From: Barnesiella intestinihominis YIT 11860
GTDB lineage: Bacteria; Bacteroidota; Bacteroidia; Bacteroidales; Barnesiellaceae
Direction of reading: 5' to 3'
DNA length: 64,000 nt
Assembly (NCBI RefSeq): GCF_000296465.1
Contig: NZ_JH815205.1
Coordinates: forward strand, 572,759 to 636,758
The position numbers and the translations under genes were made by a program. This document shows, one piece after another, positions 18,480 through 27,152 of this stretch. Every line of letters starts with the position of its first letter. Within the stretch, counting starts at the first letter, position 1. The notes below the pieces were generated by a model, which was given only the letters and a program-made list of their open reading frames with translations, was not told where the DNA came from and did not search any database.

Positions 18480-18741
18480 CAAAAATAATGAAAGGTGTGT
18501 GCAGGATAAAACAAATCCGTTTGCTTTTTACGCCGGACTGCACCTTCTTTTCGCATTTTATGCAAATATAGTGAAAGGTGAGTGCAGAGACAAGAGGGAA
18601 TTATATTTCCGATTTGACTATGCCGAACCGAATTCTATATTCGTGTTTACAAATATAGTGAAAGATGAGTGCAAAGGCAAACGGAAATCACATTTCCGAC
18701 TTGGCTATGCCGAAACGAATCCTACACTATACAAATATAGG
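18480..18741 (-). repeat. Family B promoter-bearing repeat, three tandem units
   Basis: Three units start at 18480, 18563 and 18650 (spacings 83 and 87), and a fourth partial start occurs at 18732. Each begins with the plus-strand phrase CAAA(T/A)ATA-TGAAAG-TG(A/T)GTGCA-. On the minus strand this reads as a -7 box (TATATTTG or TATTTTTG) preceded in units 2 and 3 by a TTTG/CTTG at a 20-base spacing. The unit at 18480 lies about 50 bp before the CBS-nadK pair and probably drives it. Confidence 0.75.
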
Positions 18742-18843
18742 TATTTTCTCGGTGGGCAAACCCGTCGGATTGTTTGAGTTAAAATTATTACCGACAATAC
18801 CGAAGGTTTCAACACCAAAGTGCGATAAGGTTAATAAAGAGAA

Positions 18844-19557
18844 ATGACAAAATTAAGTGTAAATGTCAACAAAACAGCCACCTTGCGAAACGCAAGAGGC
18901 GGTAATATTCCAAACGTGTTAAAAGTCACTTTGGACTGTGAATCATTCGGAGCAGAAGGTATCACGGTTCACCCCCGTCCCGACGAACGCCACATACGTT
19001 ATGCCGATGTGTATGAATTAAGACCTGCTGTAAGCACCGAATTCAACATCGAAGGTTATCCCTCCGAAAAATTTCTCGACATGGTTCTCAAAGTGAAACC
19101 CACGCAAGTGACGCTCGTTCCCGATGCACACGATGTCATTACATCAAATGCAGGTTGGGACACCAAAAACAACTTCGATTTTCTTTCCAAAGTGGTCGAC
19201 CTTTGTAAATCAGCGAATATACGAACCTCTATTTTCGTAGAACCGGATTTAGAGATAGTCGAATACGCCGCAAAAACCGGAGCCGACCGTATCGAATTAT
19301 ATACCGAGCCCTATGCCGTTCGCTATCCACAAGATAAAGAAGATGCGATAAAACCATTCGTCGAAGCAGCCGAGCATGCACGCGGCTTGGGATTGGGCGT
19401 AAATGCCGGGCACGATTTAAGCCTTGAAAACCTCCGGTTCCTGCATGAAAGAATCCCTTTCCTAAGCGAAGTATCTATCGGGCATTGCCTCATCTGCGAC
19501 GCTCTGTATTTAGGTCTGCGGGAAACCATCAAACAATATAAAGAATGCCTGAAATAA
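18844..19557 (+). CDS. pdxJ: Pyridoxine 5'-phosphate synthase PdxJ
   Basis: 237 aa TIM-barrel enzyme that condenses 1-deoxyxylulose 5-phosphate with 3-amino-1-hydroxyacetone phosphate to give pyridoxine phosphate (DXP-dependent vitamin B6 route). Landmarks: [18 protein letters not shown], the [17 protein letters not shown] active-site block, [28 protein letters not shown] and the [11 protein letters not shown] loop. It stands 18 bp before the tolQ-like gene in the same direction and diverges from CBS-nadK. Confidence 0.96.
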   Translation: MTKLSVNVNKTATLRNARGGNIPNVLKVTLDCESFGAEGITVHPRPDERHIRYADVYELRPAVSTEFNIEGYPSEKFLDMVLKVKPTQVTLVPDAHDVITSNAGWDTKNNFDFLSKVVDLCKSANIRTSIFVEPDLEIVEYAAKTGADRIELYTEPYAVRYPQDKEDAIKPFVEAAEHARGLGLGVNAGHDLSLENLRFLHERIPFLSEVSIGHCLICDALYLGLRETIKQYKECLK

Positions 19558-19575
19558 TCCATTAAACCGAACGCC

Positions 19576-20280
19576 ATGAATTTATTGACATTGCTTTTGC
19601 AGACTACCGACACGCTTGTGACTCCCCCCGTTCTGACACCCACGGTCGAAACCGCAGGTGATTTGAACCTTTGGGAACTCGCCTGCAAGGGAGGAATCAT
19701 CATGATTCCCCTTTTGTTGCTCTCCTTGTTATCCATCTACATTTTCTTCGAAAGGCTGCAAGTCATCAGACGAGCCGCACGCGAAGACAATACGTTTATG
19801 GAACGGATCAAAGACTATATCCACGAAGGCGATATAGATAGCGCATTGAAACTCTGCAAAAAAACCAATACGCCCTATTCCCGACTTATCGCCAAAGGTA
19901 TCTCTCGCTTGGGTCGTCCCATGAACGATGTTTTAGTAGCCATCGAAAACGTGGGAAACATCGAGATCGCCAAACTCGAAAAAGGATTTCCGTGGTTAGC
20001 GACAACCGCCGCGGGAGCACCCATGTTGGGATTCCTCGGGACCGTCACTGGTATGGTGAGGGCTTTCTACAACATGGCATCGGCCGGAAACAATGCCGAT
20101 ATCTCCACGCTGTCGGGAGGTATCTATGAAGCACTGGTAACGACCGTAGCTGGTCTCATCGTCGGAATTATCGCACTCTTTGCCTATAACTATCTCGTAT
20201 CACGTGTAGACGGGGTGATGAATCAGTTGGAAGCGAAGACTATGGAATTTATGGATTTGCTCAACGAGCCGGCAGAATAA
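19576..20280 (+). CDS. MotA/TolQ/ExbB proton channel family protein
   Basis: 234 aa with three membrane helices (about 38-60, 137-160, 175-200). The conserved block ATTAAGAPMLGFLGTVTGMVRAFYNMA is the ExbB/TolQ signature. It forms the inner-membrane proton channel with the ExbD/TolR partner 9 bp downstream and powers the TonB protein after that. Sequence alone does not separate TolQ from ExbB; a TonB in third place favours an ExbB-type energiser. Confidence 0.92.
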   Translation: MNLLTLLLQTTDTLVTPPVLTPTVETAGDLNLWELACKGGIIMIPLLLLSLLSIYIFFERLQVIRRAAREDNTFMERIKDYIHEGDIDSALKLCKKTNTPYSRLIAKGISRLGRPMNDVLVAIENVGNIEIAKLEKGFPWLATTAAGAPMLGFLGTVTGMVRAFYNMASAGNNADISTLSGGIYEALVTTVAGLIVGIIALFAYNYLVSRVDGVMNQLEAKTMEFMDLLNEPAE

Positions 20281-20289
20281 CTCGGAATC

Positions 20290-20706
20290 ATGGCACTCAA
20301 ACGAAGACATAAAATAGACGCGACATTTAGTATGGCATCGATGACCGATGTCATATTCCTGTTGCTCATATTCTTCATGATCACCTCTACGATCGTCTTT
20401 CCCAACTCCATAAAGGTAAACCTTCCGCAAAGTAATCAGCAAGCGGCGGCCAAACCGCTCACACGGGTAACGATCGATGAAAATTTGAACTATTACATCG
20501 CTTTCGGAAACGAAGCGGCACAACCTGTCACATACGACCAACTGGTACAGAAATTGGCAGAAACCCCGCAACACGATACCGAGCGATTCGTCGCTCTTTA
20601 TGCCGACGAAACAGTCCCCTATCGCGAAATCGTCAAAATACTCAATATAGCCAACGACAACCGATTGAAAATGGTACTGGCCGCCAAGCCCGTACACAAC
20701 CCATAA
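20290..20706 (+). CDS. ExbD/TolR family protein
   Basis: 138 aa: short cytosolic head (RRHKIDATFSMASMTDVIF), one membrane helix (about 15-40) whose start holds the conserved Asp (MTDVIFLLLIFFMI) that carries protons, then a periplasmic domain. It works with the preceding channel protein to energise TonB-dependent outer-membrane uptake or envelope maintenance. Confidence 0.92.
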   Translation: MALKRRHKIDATFSMASMTDVIFLLLIFFMITSTIVFPNSIKVNLPQSNQQAAAKPLTRVTIDENLNYYIAFGNEAAQPVTYDQLVQKLAETPQHDTERFVALYADETVPYREIVKILNIANDNRLKMVLAAKPVHNP

Positions 20707-20722
20707 CCCTTTTCCGTTTTCC

Positions 20723-21469
20723 GTGGAACAACAGAAAAAAGATAAAATACTGGCACTTGTCACGACAATCGTCTTGCACATAGTCGTCCTGTTTGTCCTG
20801 TGGCTCACTTTCTTAGGAAAGGAACCCATCGGCACAGGTAGCGGCGTATTGGTACAAGTAGGTTTTGTAGACGAATCGGCAGGTATGTTCGAATCGAATG
20901 CCGATCGTCCCGAACAAACCGAGGCGGAACGTCCCCGTGAAAACGAAGATGAGCTACTGACTCAAACCGACGAGGAAAGCATACACATCGAAAAGAAAGA
21001 AGAAAAAAAAGATAAAACCATACAAGAGAATAAAAAAGACGAGCGCATAGCCAATCAAGTCAAAAATGCTTTCGGGAAAGGAGTTTCCAACGACGGCAGC
21101 AGAGGCGATAGCGACGAAGGAAGCGGCACGCAGGGCAACCCGTTCGGTAACTCTTCGACCGGCGAAATCACCGGCGTGGGGGGATATGGAGGATACAACC
21201 TCGGCGGACGTGGGCTCGTAGGTTCATTGCCATATCCCGAATACGACAACAGTAACGATGCCGGTATCATCGCCATATCCATAACCGTGGATCCGCAAGG
21301 AAAAGTCATCAATGCTATCGCTACGGTTAACGGCAGCAAAGGCACAGCATTCTCCAACCCGAAGTTGCGGGCATCCGCCGAAGCCGCCGCCCGCAAATCG
21401 CGATTCGAGCGCAGCACGAGTTCCTCCAATCAAACAGGAGTTATCATCTATATCTTCAAACAAAATTAA
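20723..21469 (+). CDS. TonB-like energy transducer
   Basis: 248 aa from a GTG start. One N-terminal membrane helix (about 10-32), a charged Glu/Lys-rich periplasmic linker (65-120) in place of the classic Pro-rich stretch, a Gly-rich region (130-170), and a C-terminal TonB-like fold (AIISITVDPQGKVINA... SAEAAARKSRFE... IIYIFKQN). It should transmit proton-motive energy from the two preceding proteins to outer-membrane receptors. It lies 16 bp after the ExbD/TolR gene and is followed by family A repeat DNA. Confidence 0.85.
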   Translation: MEQQKKDKILALVTTIVLHIVVLFVLWLTFLGKEPIGTGSGVLVQVGFVDESAGMFESNADRPEQTEAERPRENEDELLTQTDEESIHIEKKEEKKDKTIQENKKDERIANQVKNAFGKGVSNDGSRGDSDEGSGTQGNPFGNSSTGEITGVGGYGGYNLGGRGLVGSLPYPEYDNSNDAGIIAISITVDPQGKVINAIATVNGSKGTAFSNPKLRASAEAAARKSRFERSTSSSNQTGVIIYIFKQN

Positions 21470-21499
21470 GCACTTCTTTACTACGGAATTAAAGTCGAA

Positions 21500-21880
21500 A
21501 GGAAAAACCTCTCGACTCCTTTCCTCTTGTCCCTCGCACCTCCGGCTTGTCCCGTAGCATTACGAGACAGCCACTCACTCCTCCACTGCCGTGTCCCGTA
21601 GCATTACGGGGTGTTTTGCATCGCAAAACACAGGGGTGGTGTCCGAAGGACAGAGGGGTTAAATAAATATCCACAACAGAGGAAACGTATCAAGGTATCA
21701 ACACTCTCCCTCTGCTCATCGTAGATGAGATTGGGGGAGTGCCCACGGGGCGAGGGGGTTAAACTCTCAAAAACATAATTTATTATCTTCTCAATCCTTC
21801 TCCGAAGAGCCTGAAATGTAGCTATCGTCAAGCAATTCATCGTTAAAATTCATGTCTACCCCACAGTTTTCCTACTAAAC
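21500..21880 (+). repeat. Family A intergenic repeat, copy 2 (uninterrupted)
   Basis: Contains three branched-hairpin modules with inner stems CCGTAGCATTACGG, TTTTGCATCGCAAAA and CTCATCGTAGATGAG, and the conserved tail ending TTTTCCTACTAAA. It matches copy 1 but lacks the 195-bp insertion, so it gives the empty-site comparison. Located between converging genes. Confidence 0.8.
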
Positions 21881-21932
21881 TAAAAGAACAGTGCAATAAA
21901 CGTAGAAATAGCGAGAGAATAATTTACGCCGT

Positions 21933-22916
21933 CTAATACCCCAACGCTATATTATCGATCCAAAAAGTATTGCCCAATCCTCCTATATAGGCCGTTCCAC
22001 AAGTAGCCGAAGCCATTACCAACATGTGCGTTACCGGTTCGTCGGCTTCTCCCCAACCCACTTCGACCACCGGAACCATATCGCCTTTGCTGTTTCGGCA
22101 ATAATACGATTTATCTTCGGGAATAAGCCCCATATAAGATTTATAAAAAGGCTTATCGGTAATATCCCCGTAGTGAATAGGCACACTATGACCGTTAACC
22201 CAATCGGGTGTACTCTTTACATATCGTTCTCTCCCAGTGCCCACACGATGAGCGTACACATTTCCGTCCTCGTCTTCCCACCGGTGCTGCAACAAAATAT
22301 ATACTTCCGCGCTATCTCTTCCGGCCAACTGTTTCCGAGAACTGAATCCGGTCGATTCCGTACGGAAATCATCGGGCGAAGCCTTATATTTATAATCGAA
22401 AATCAATCGCACGGGACGTTTGGTGAACGGTATACCCATTTCCATTTTGCCATAGGGATTACTCGTCGAACGAATCGGCTCGTTCACCTCTCCTAAAAAA
22501 ATACTTCCGCTCACCAACACGTGAAGATTCATCATACCCAACACACGACAATCCTCTATGACGGTTTCCATACAAGCACATGTCCCGCCATTTTGACGTT
22601 TCTCCGGTCGTACGGTATTACTGGTTTTCACTATCCCCATTACATTCGCCATCACATTCGACGACGCCCAGGGAGAACCGCCCATGTTCCGATACGCTTT
22701 ATTCCCTTTGATATACTGTGTCGGAGCGATGGCGTATACAGTCTTCGTTTTTCCTCCCAACAAAGCAGATTCCTTGATTTCACGAGTTACCCAATGTTCA
22801 AAATCGCCGAAAGCTATCGGTTCCACATGTTGAGCCCTCAGACTCACCGGCTCCAAAAGACCGAGCAAAATAATAAACAAACTTAGTTTTCGCATCTTTT
22901 TCATCTTAATTTTCAC
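21933..22916 (-). CDS. PCMD-like secreted protein
   Basis: 327 aa with an N-terminal signal peptide (basic start, LSLFIILLGLLEPVSLRAQ). The body has features of the 'putative carbohydrate metabolism domain' family: an early GDFEHWV, an ETxI...GxLF-like core (SGSIFLGEVN), MGIPFTKRPVRLIFDYKYK, and a C-terminal jelly-roll end (GGLGNTFWIDNIAL). Function is unproven; the family is found with glycan or bile-exposed surface proteins of gut Bacteroidetes. It stands alone and diverges from the steroid-reductase-type operon. Three nearby Met codons leave the exact start uncertain by up to 7 residues. Confidence 0.68.
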   Translation of the reverse strand: MKIKMKKMRKLSLFIILLGLLEPVSLRAQHVEPIAFGDFEHWVTREIKESALLGGKTKTVYAIAPTQYIKGNKAYRNMGGSPWASSNVMANVMGIVKTSNTVRPEKRQNGGTCACMETVIEDCRVLGMMNLHVLVSGSIFLGEVNEPIRSTSNPYGKMEMGIPFTKRPVRLIFDYKYKASPDDFRTESTGFSSRKQLAGRDSAEVYILLQHRWEDEDGNVYAHRVGTGRERYVKSTPDWVNGHSVPIHYGDITDKPFYKSYMGLIPEDKSYYCRNSKGDMVPVVEVGWGEADEPVTHMLVMASATCGTAYIGGLGNTFWIDNIALGY

Positions 22917-22930
22917 AAAGTCAGACGTTA

Positions 22931-22938
22931 CAAAATTA
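22931..22938 (-). promoter_or_regulatory. -7 promoter element for PCMD-like gene
   Basis: Minus strand TAATTTTG, an exact TAnnTTTG match, 15-22 bp before the start codon. Confidence 0.45.
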
Positions 22939-23114
22939 AATCCTCCTTCGATTTATTGTGGACAATTATCTATTTTTAAATATTCACAGGTCCTCATTTT
23001 GTATAAAACCTTTCTATTCCGCTTTTTGTTCGAAACAAAAAATGTTTCTTTATGTAAAAATACAGAGGGTTTCAGAAAAGTATTTAAATCGGAAACGATC
23101 TCTTTAATTTTCAT

Positions 23115-23122
23115 TATTTTTG
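23115..23122 (+). promoter_or_regulatory. -7 promoter element for the steroid-reductase-type operon
   Basis: TATTTTTG matches TAnnTTTG. It gives a leader of about 120 nt before the ATG at 23251. No exact -33 TTTG is present. Apart from this box and the divergent one at 22931, the 334-bp gap 22917-23250 shows nothing further. Confidence 0.4.
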
Positions 23123-23250
23123 CAATATGTATGAAAATAGAAGCGGTTTAACACGAGAAAAAACATATTCGTCTTACTCGGCCCCTATCCCATCATGCGT
23201 TATTTTTGTAAAAACATTACTATTCATTTATCTTATATCGAAAAAACACA

Positions 23251-24024
23251 ATGGACACGGCTACATTCAATACATTCCTCGTCGTCATGGCCGTTACGGC
23301 ACTTATCGTTTTCATCGCGCTACATTTTATCAACGCGGGCTACGGTATGCTTTTCGATAAAAAATGGGGAGCATCACTTTCCAATCGCATAGGCTGGATC
23401 GTCATGGAAGCTCCGGTATTTATCGCCATGATTTTCTTATGGATTTTCGCCACCGACGAATACCGGTTCGACCCGATTCGAATCACATTCCTCGTCTTGT
23501 TTCAAATTCATTATTTCCAACGCTCTTTCATATTCCCCTTTCTCATTAAAGGGAATAGCCGCATGCCACTCAGTATCGTGAGTATGGGTATCATCTTCAA
23601 CCTGCTCAACGCACTCATGCAAGGAGGTTGGATCTTTTATATCTCACCCCTAGACTACTACACTGCCGAATGGTTCTATTCTCCGCAATTCATCATCGGA
23701 GTTATTATCTTCTTTGCGGGAATGTTTATCAACATTCAATCCGACTCCATTATACGCCACCTGCGCAAGCCCGGTGACCGACGGCATTACATACCGCAGG
23801 GAGGAATGTTCCGATGGGTATCGTCGGCAAACTATTTTGGAGAATGGCTCGAATGGGTAGGATTCGCTATCCTCACTTGGTCATGGGCCGGAGTCGTATT
23901 CGCTTGGTGGACATTCGCCAACCTCGCCCCACGGTCGGCGGCTCTTTACAAGCGATACAGCGAAGAGTTCGGAGAAGAATTTACAAAAGAAAAACGAAAA
24001 AAAATAATACCCTTCATCTATTGA
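23251..24024 (+). CDS. Steroid 5-alpha-reductase family membrane protein
   Basis: 257 aa with about six or seven membrane helices. It matches the SRD5A fold at several places: WIVMEAPVF (49-57), where E53 lies in the position of the catalytic Glu of the 'QELPSF' segment in human SRD5A2; HYFQRSFIFP (87-96), equal to the 'HYFHR' block; and SSANYFGEWLEWVG (191-204) with the 'N-[FY]-x-GE' motif that binds NADPH. The end, YKRYSEEFGEEFTKEKRKKIIPFIY, is the family's usual C-terminus. SRD5A enzymes reduce the C4-C5 double bond of 3-oxo-delta-4 steroids with NADPH; some relatives act on polyprenols or enoyl groups. It is followed 4 bp later by an ene-reductase and two dehydrogenases, which makes a steroid or bile acid substrate the best inference. 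Confidence 0.85.
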   Translation: MDTATFNTFLVVMAVTALIVFIALHFINAGYGMLFDKKWGASLSNRIGWIVMEAPVFIAMIFLWIFATDEYRFDPIRITFLVLFQIHYFQRSFIFPFLIKGNSRMPLSIVSMGIIFNLLNALMQGGWIFYISPLDYYTAEWFYSPQFIIGVIIFFAGMFINIQSDSIIRHLRKPGDRRHYIPQGGMFRWVSSANYFGEWLEWVGFAILTWSWAGVVFAWWTFANLAPRSAALYKRYSEEFGEEFTKEKRKKIIPFIY

Positions 24025-24028
24025 CAAC

Positions 24029-25276
24029 ATGGATAACGAATATTCCCAAAAACAGGCCATACTGTTCACTCCGGCTTCGATAGGCCCGATAACCCTGAGA
24101 AACCGCACAATCCGCTCAGCGGCGTTCGAAGGCATGTGCGACCATAACGCACCCACCGAAATGCTCTATGACTACCATCGCAGCGTAGCGGCAGGGGGTA
24201 TCGGTATGACCACATTGGCCTATGCTTCGGTAACCCGAAACGGGCTCTCGTTCAAACATCAATTATGGATGCGACCCGAAATCGTCAAACCGCTGCGACG
24301 CATTACAGATGCCATTCACGACGAGGGAGCCAAAGCCTCCATTCAACTTGGACATTGCGGCAATATGTCGCACCGCAGCACAGCCGGCCAGATTCCCATA
24401 TCGGCATCGACCGGATTCAACCTCTATTCCCCCACATTTGTGAGAGGAATGCGTAAAGACGAAATCAAGGAAGTCGCAAAAGCCTTTGGCACTGCCGTCA
24501 ATACAGCACGTGATGCCGGATTCGACGCAGTAGAAATCCATGCCGGACACGGTTATCTCATCAGCCAATTCCTGTCCCCGTACACCAACCGGCGGCATGA
24601 CGAATACGGAGGCTCGCTCGACAACCGCATGCGATTTATGCGCATGTGCATGGAAAATGTGATGAAAGCGGCCGGCAGCGATATGGCGGTAATCGTAAAA
24701 ACCAACATGAGAGACGGATTTAAGGGAGGAATCGAAATCGACGAAGGCATACTCATCGCACAAGAACTCGAACGCTTGGGAGCCCATGCCTTAGTATTGA
24801 GCGGAGGGTTCGTCAGCAAAGCCCCTATGTATGTCATGCGAGGCGAAATGCCCATTACCTCCATGACTTATTACATGAAAACATGGTGGCTAAAATACGG
24901 TGTCAAACTGGCCGGACGGTTCATGATACCCAAATCCCCGTTCCGAGAAGCCTATTTTCTGGACGATGCGCTCGAATTTAGAAAAGCATTGAAACTTCCC
25001 CTCATTTATGTGGGTGGTTTGGTTGCTCGTCCGACGATCGAAAAGGTGCTCGACCACGGATTCGAATTCGTACAAATGGGACGTGCGCTCATCAACGAAC
25101 CCGATTTTGTCAACCGCATGAAAAACGAAGGCGAAGAACGTTGCGGGTGCGATCATACGAACTATTGTATCGCCCGCATGTATTCCATCGAAATGGCTTG
25201 CCACAAACATTTGGAAGGACAGCTTCCCCCTTGTATCGCCCGGGAAATAGAGAAAATGCACCATGCCACGAAATAA
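24029..25276 (+). CDS. Old Yellow Enzyme family NADH:flavin oxidoreductase
   Basis: 415 aa TIM-barrel flavoprotein. Landmarks: LFTPASIGPITLRNRTIRSA, QLGHCGNMSHRS (about 106-117), HAGHGYLISQFLSPYTNRR (171-189) with the substrate-anion pair H171/H174 and nearby tyrosine Y176, DEYGGSLDNRMRF, and GGL...DFVQMGRALINEPD. Cysteines at 372, 374, 380 and 391 resemble the [4Fe-4S] site of the BaiCD/2,4-dienoyl-CoA reductase group, but the chain ends 24 residues later, without the C-terminal FAD/NAD(P)H domain of those 640-670 aa enzymes. It reduces activated C=C bonds; in this setting a 3-oxo-delta-4 (5-beta) or other steroid double bond is plausible. The next gene overlaps its end by 14 bp. Confidence 0.85.
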   Translation: MDNEYSQKQAILFTPASIGPITLRNRTIRSAAFEGMCDHNAPTEMLYDYHRSVAAGGIGMTTLAYASVTRNGLSFKHQLWMRPEIVKPLRRITDAIHDEGAKASIQLGHCGNMSHRSTAGQIPISASTGFNLYSPTFVRGMRKDEIKEVAKAFGTAVNTARDAGFDAVEIHAGHGYLISQFLSPYTNRRHDEYGGSLDNRMRFMRMCMENVMKAAGSDMAVIVKTNMRDGFKGGIEIDEGILIAQELERLGAHALVLSGGFVSKAPMYVMRGEMPITSMTYYMKTWWLKYGVKLAGRFMIPKSPFREAYFLDDALEFRKALKLPLIYVGGLVARPTIEKVLDHGFEFVQMGRALINEPDFVNRMKNEGEERCGCDHTNYCIARMYSIEMACHKHLEGQLPPCIAREIEKMHHATK

Positions 25277-26060
25277 AGATCTTTCGGCATACACGGCTCT
25301 CGTCACCGGAGCGAGTTCGGGAATCGGACTCGAATATGCCCGACAGCTAGCTGCGCAGGGAGCTAATTTGGTGATGGTGAGTATCGACCGGGAAGACCTC
25401 GATCGGGAAGCAAAAAAGATTGTCGACACCAGTGGCGTATCGGTCGAAACCATTTGCATGGATTTAGCCCAACCCGATGCGGCAAACAAACTTTACGACC
25501 ACTGCCGACAAAAAGGAATACAAATAGAGATTCTCATCAACAATGCAGGCATATTCTCTTTTCAGGAAATAACACGCACCGATCCGAAGAAGATAGAAAC
25601 GATGCTCCAACTGCACATCGGTACAATCACTCGCCTGTCCCGCCTCTTTGCCGCAGACATGTGCAACAGGAAACACGGATACATACTCAACATGTCCTCT
25701 TTATCCTGTTGGACGCCCTATCCCGGCATAGCGCTCTACACAGCGACCAAAGCCTATATCAGAGTGTTCACTCGGGCTTTGGGCTACGAATTGCGCGACT
25801 ACGGAGTCGTAGCCACAGTCGTTTGTCCCGGAGGCGTTGCCACCGGATTATACGGATTAAAACCCGGGCTACTGAAATTGGGAGTTCGGTTAGGAGTCCT
25901 TATGACAACCGAGCGCTTGGTTCGCAAAGCATTAAAAGCCCTGTTCCGAGGCAAAAAACAACTTATCCCCGGAGTATTCAACCGTCTGCTGATTCCTTTG
26001 GCATCTGTCATGCCCACCTCCATACGGCTATTTGTCAAACACCGTCTGCTCGATGAATAA
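25263..26060 (+). CDS. Short-chain dehydrogenase (hydroxysteroid dehydrogenase candidate)
   Basis: 265 aa. Classical SDR: cofactor loop TGASSGIG (15-22), NNAG (93-96), and catalytic S145/S146, Y159 and K163 (in the YTATK block). The C-terminal basic/hydrophobic region (GLKPGLLKLGVRLGVL...PLASVMPTSIRLFVKHRL) may touch the membrane, as in the 17-beta-HSD12/DltE-like branch. The Asp/Arg pattern after the second strand (SIDRED) does not settle NADH versus NADPH. It starts inside the previous gene (14 bp overlap) and its last 8 bp overlap the next one. A hydroxysteroid or bile acid keto/hydroxyl step is inferred from context; other alcohols are possible. Confidence 0.83.
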   Translation: MPRNKDLSAYTALVTGASSGIGLEYARQLAAQGANLVMVSIDREDLDREAKKIVDTSGVSVETICMDLAQPDAANKLYDHCRQKGIQIEILINNAGIFSFQEITRTDPKKIETMLQLHIGTITRLSRLFAADMCNRKHGYILNMSSLSCWTPYPGIALYTATKAYIRVFTRALGYELRDYGVVATVVCPGGVATGLYGLKPGLLKLGVRLGVLMTTERLVRKALKALFRGKKQLIPGVFNRLLIPLASVMPTSIRLFVKHRLLDE

Positions 26061-26895
26061 AGATTATTACATAGTTACCGGAGCAAACGGTAGCATAGGA
26101 CAAGCCATTACCGAAGCTCTCGCTGCCCAAAACCTCCCGGTCGTCATGGGCTGCCGGAACATAGCCAAATCACAACCCATCAGACAACGAATCATAGAGA
26201 AAACCGGTAATTCCGATATTCTCCTCTTGCCGCTCGACCTTGCCTCATTCCAGTCCATATCCCATTTTTGTAAACAACTGGCAGAAACGGGTATCTCCAT
26301 AAAAGCACTCGTTAATAATGCAGGAGTCATGTGCAAGGACTTCGGTAAAACCGTCGACGGATTCGAAACCTCGATAGGCGTCAACTACATAGGAACCGTT
26401 TTTCTCACCGAGTCGCTAATACCGCTCATGCACCCGGGGAGCCGCATTGTCATGACCACTTCGTTAACCCGATATATCGGGAAAATAGATTCCTCTTTTT
26501 TCTCCGACTCACCCCGAACCTACAAACGATTCAAGGCATACGGAAAATCGAAACTCGCCCTCACCATGTACACGGCACATTTGTCCACGAAAATTCGAGA
26601 TAAAGGAATATCGGTAAATGCGGCCGACCCCGGTATCGTCGATTCTGACATGATCACCATGCATTCTTGGGTCGATCCGTTAGCCAATCTTTTTTTTCGA
26701 CCCTTTATCAGCTCACCCCGAAAAGGAGCGATCGGAGCGATCTATGCAGCGAGTGCGCCGGATACGGATAACATTACAGGCGAAATTTTCACAAAACACC
26801 GCCATACCCCTATCCCAGCTAAATGGAGAAAGTCTCGGCAAGCCCTATGGTTGCAAAACGAAACCGAAAAAATAATAGCCGGTATTAGGTCGTAA
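26053..26895 (+). CDS. Short-chain dehydrogenase (retinol dehydrogenase-like)
   Basis: 280 aa from the ATG at 26053, which overlaps the preceding stop (ATGAATAA). An upstream in-frame Met at 26032 is possible but less compact. SDR landmarks: TGANGSIG (9-16), NNAG (88-91), S137, Y163 and K167 (YGKSK). The region around GCRNIAKS and the C-terminal WVDPLANLFFRPF resemble eukaryotic-type retinol/steroid dehydrogenase-like SDRs. A second oxidoreductase of this type in one operon suits sequential 3-keto and other keto reductions of a steroid. This is inference; the substrate is not visible. Confidence 0.82.
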   Translation: MNKDYYIVTGANGSIGQAITEALAAQNLPVVMGCRNIAKSQPIRQRIIEKTGNSDILLLPLDLASFQSISHFCKQLAETGISIKALVNNAGVMCKDFGKTVDGFETSIGVNYIGTVFLTESLIPLMHPGSRIVMTTSLTRYIGKIDSSFFSDSPRTYKRFKAYGKSKLALTMYTAHLSTKIRDKGISVNAADPGIVDSDMITMHSWVDPLANLFFRPFISSPRKGAIGAIYAASAPDTDNITGEIFTKHRHTPIPAKWRKSRQALWLQNETEKIIAGIRS

Positions 26896-27117
26896 AACGC
26901 CCTTGCTTCCGACTGAAAATATAAAATTATACAAGACTTGTATTTTCTTATTAACTCGCCGCAACCGCCTATTAGACATAGTCACGAATGGTAATATAGG
27001 CATAATAATATGACAATTATCCAGATACGGAAAGTCTCATCTATCGACATACCTCTATTTAATCATATTTTTATAAACGACCCCCCTTTTTTCAGCACGC
27101 AGAATAAGAATTATAAT

Positions 27118-27148
27118 TTTGTTTTTAATTCCGAAAACACTACCTTTG
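27118..27148 (+). promoter_or_regulatory. Promoter of candidate small RNA
   Basis: TTTG (27118-27121), 19-base spacer, TACCTTTG (27141-27148): a full consensus Bacteroidetes promoter with no gene on the same strand downstream. Predicted start about 27153-27156. Confidence 0.6.
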
Positions 27149-27152
27149 CCGA

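Noticed and set aside
18480..18741. Regular repeats that could suggest a CRISPR array
   Set aside because: Units are 82-87 bp, similar over most of their length, with no short identical repeats separating unique spacers and no cas genes near.
21489..21840. Several short reading frames in family A repeats, here and in other copies
   Set aside because: The same phrases (for example LRDTAG-type peptides) recur in every copy in different frames, which follows from the DNA repeat, not from protein selection.
23127..23360. Small reading frame overlapping the 5-alpha-reductase gene start
   Set aside because: It overlaps the real gene in another frame and lacks similarity; the 257-aa frame carries the family motifs.
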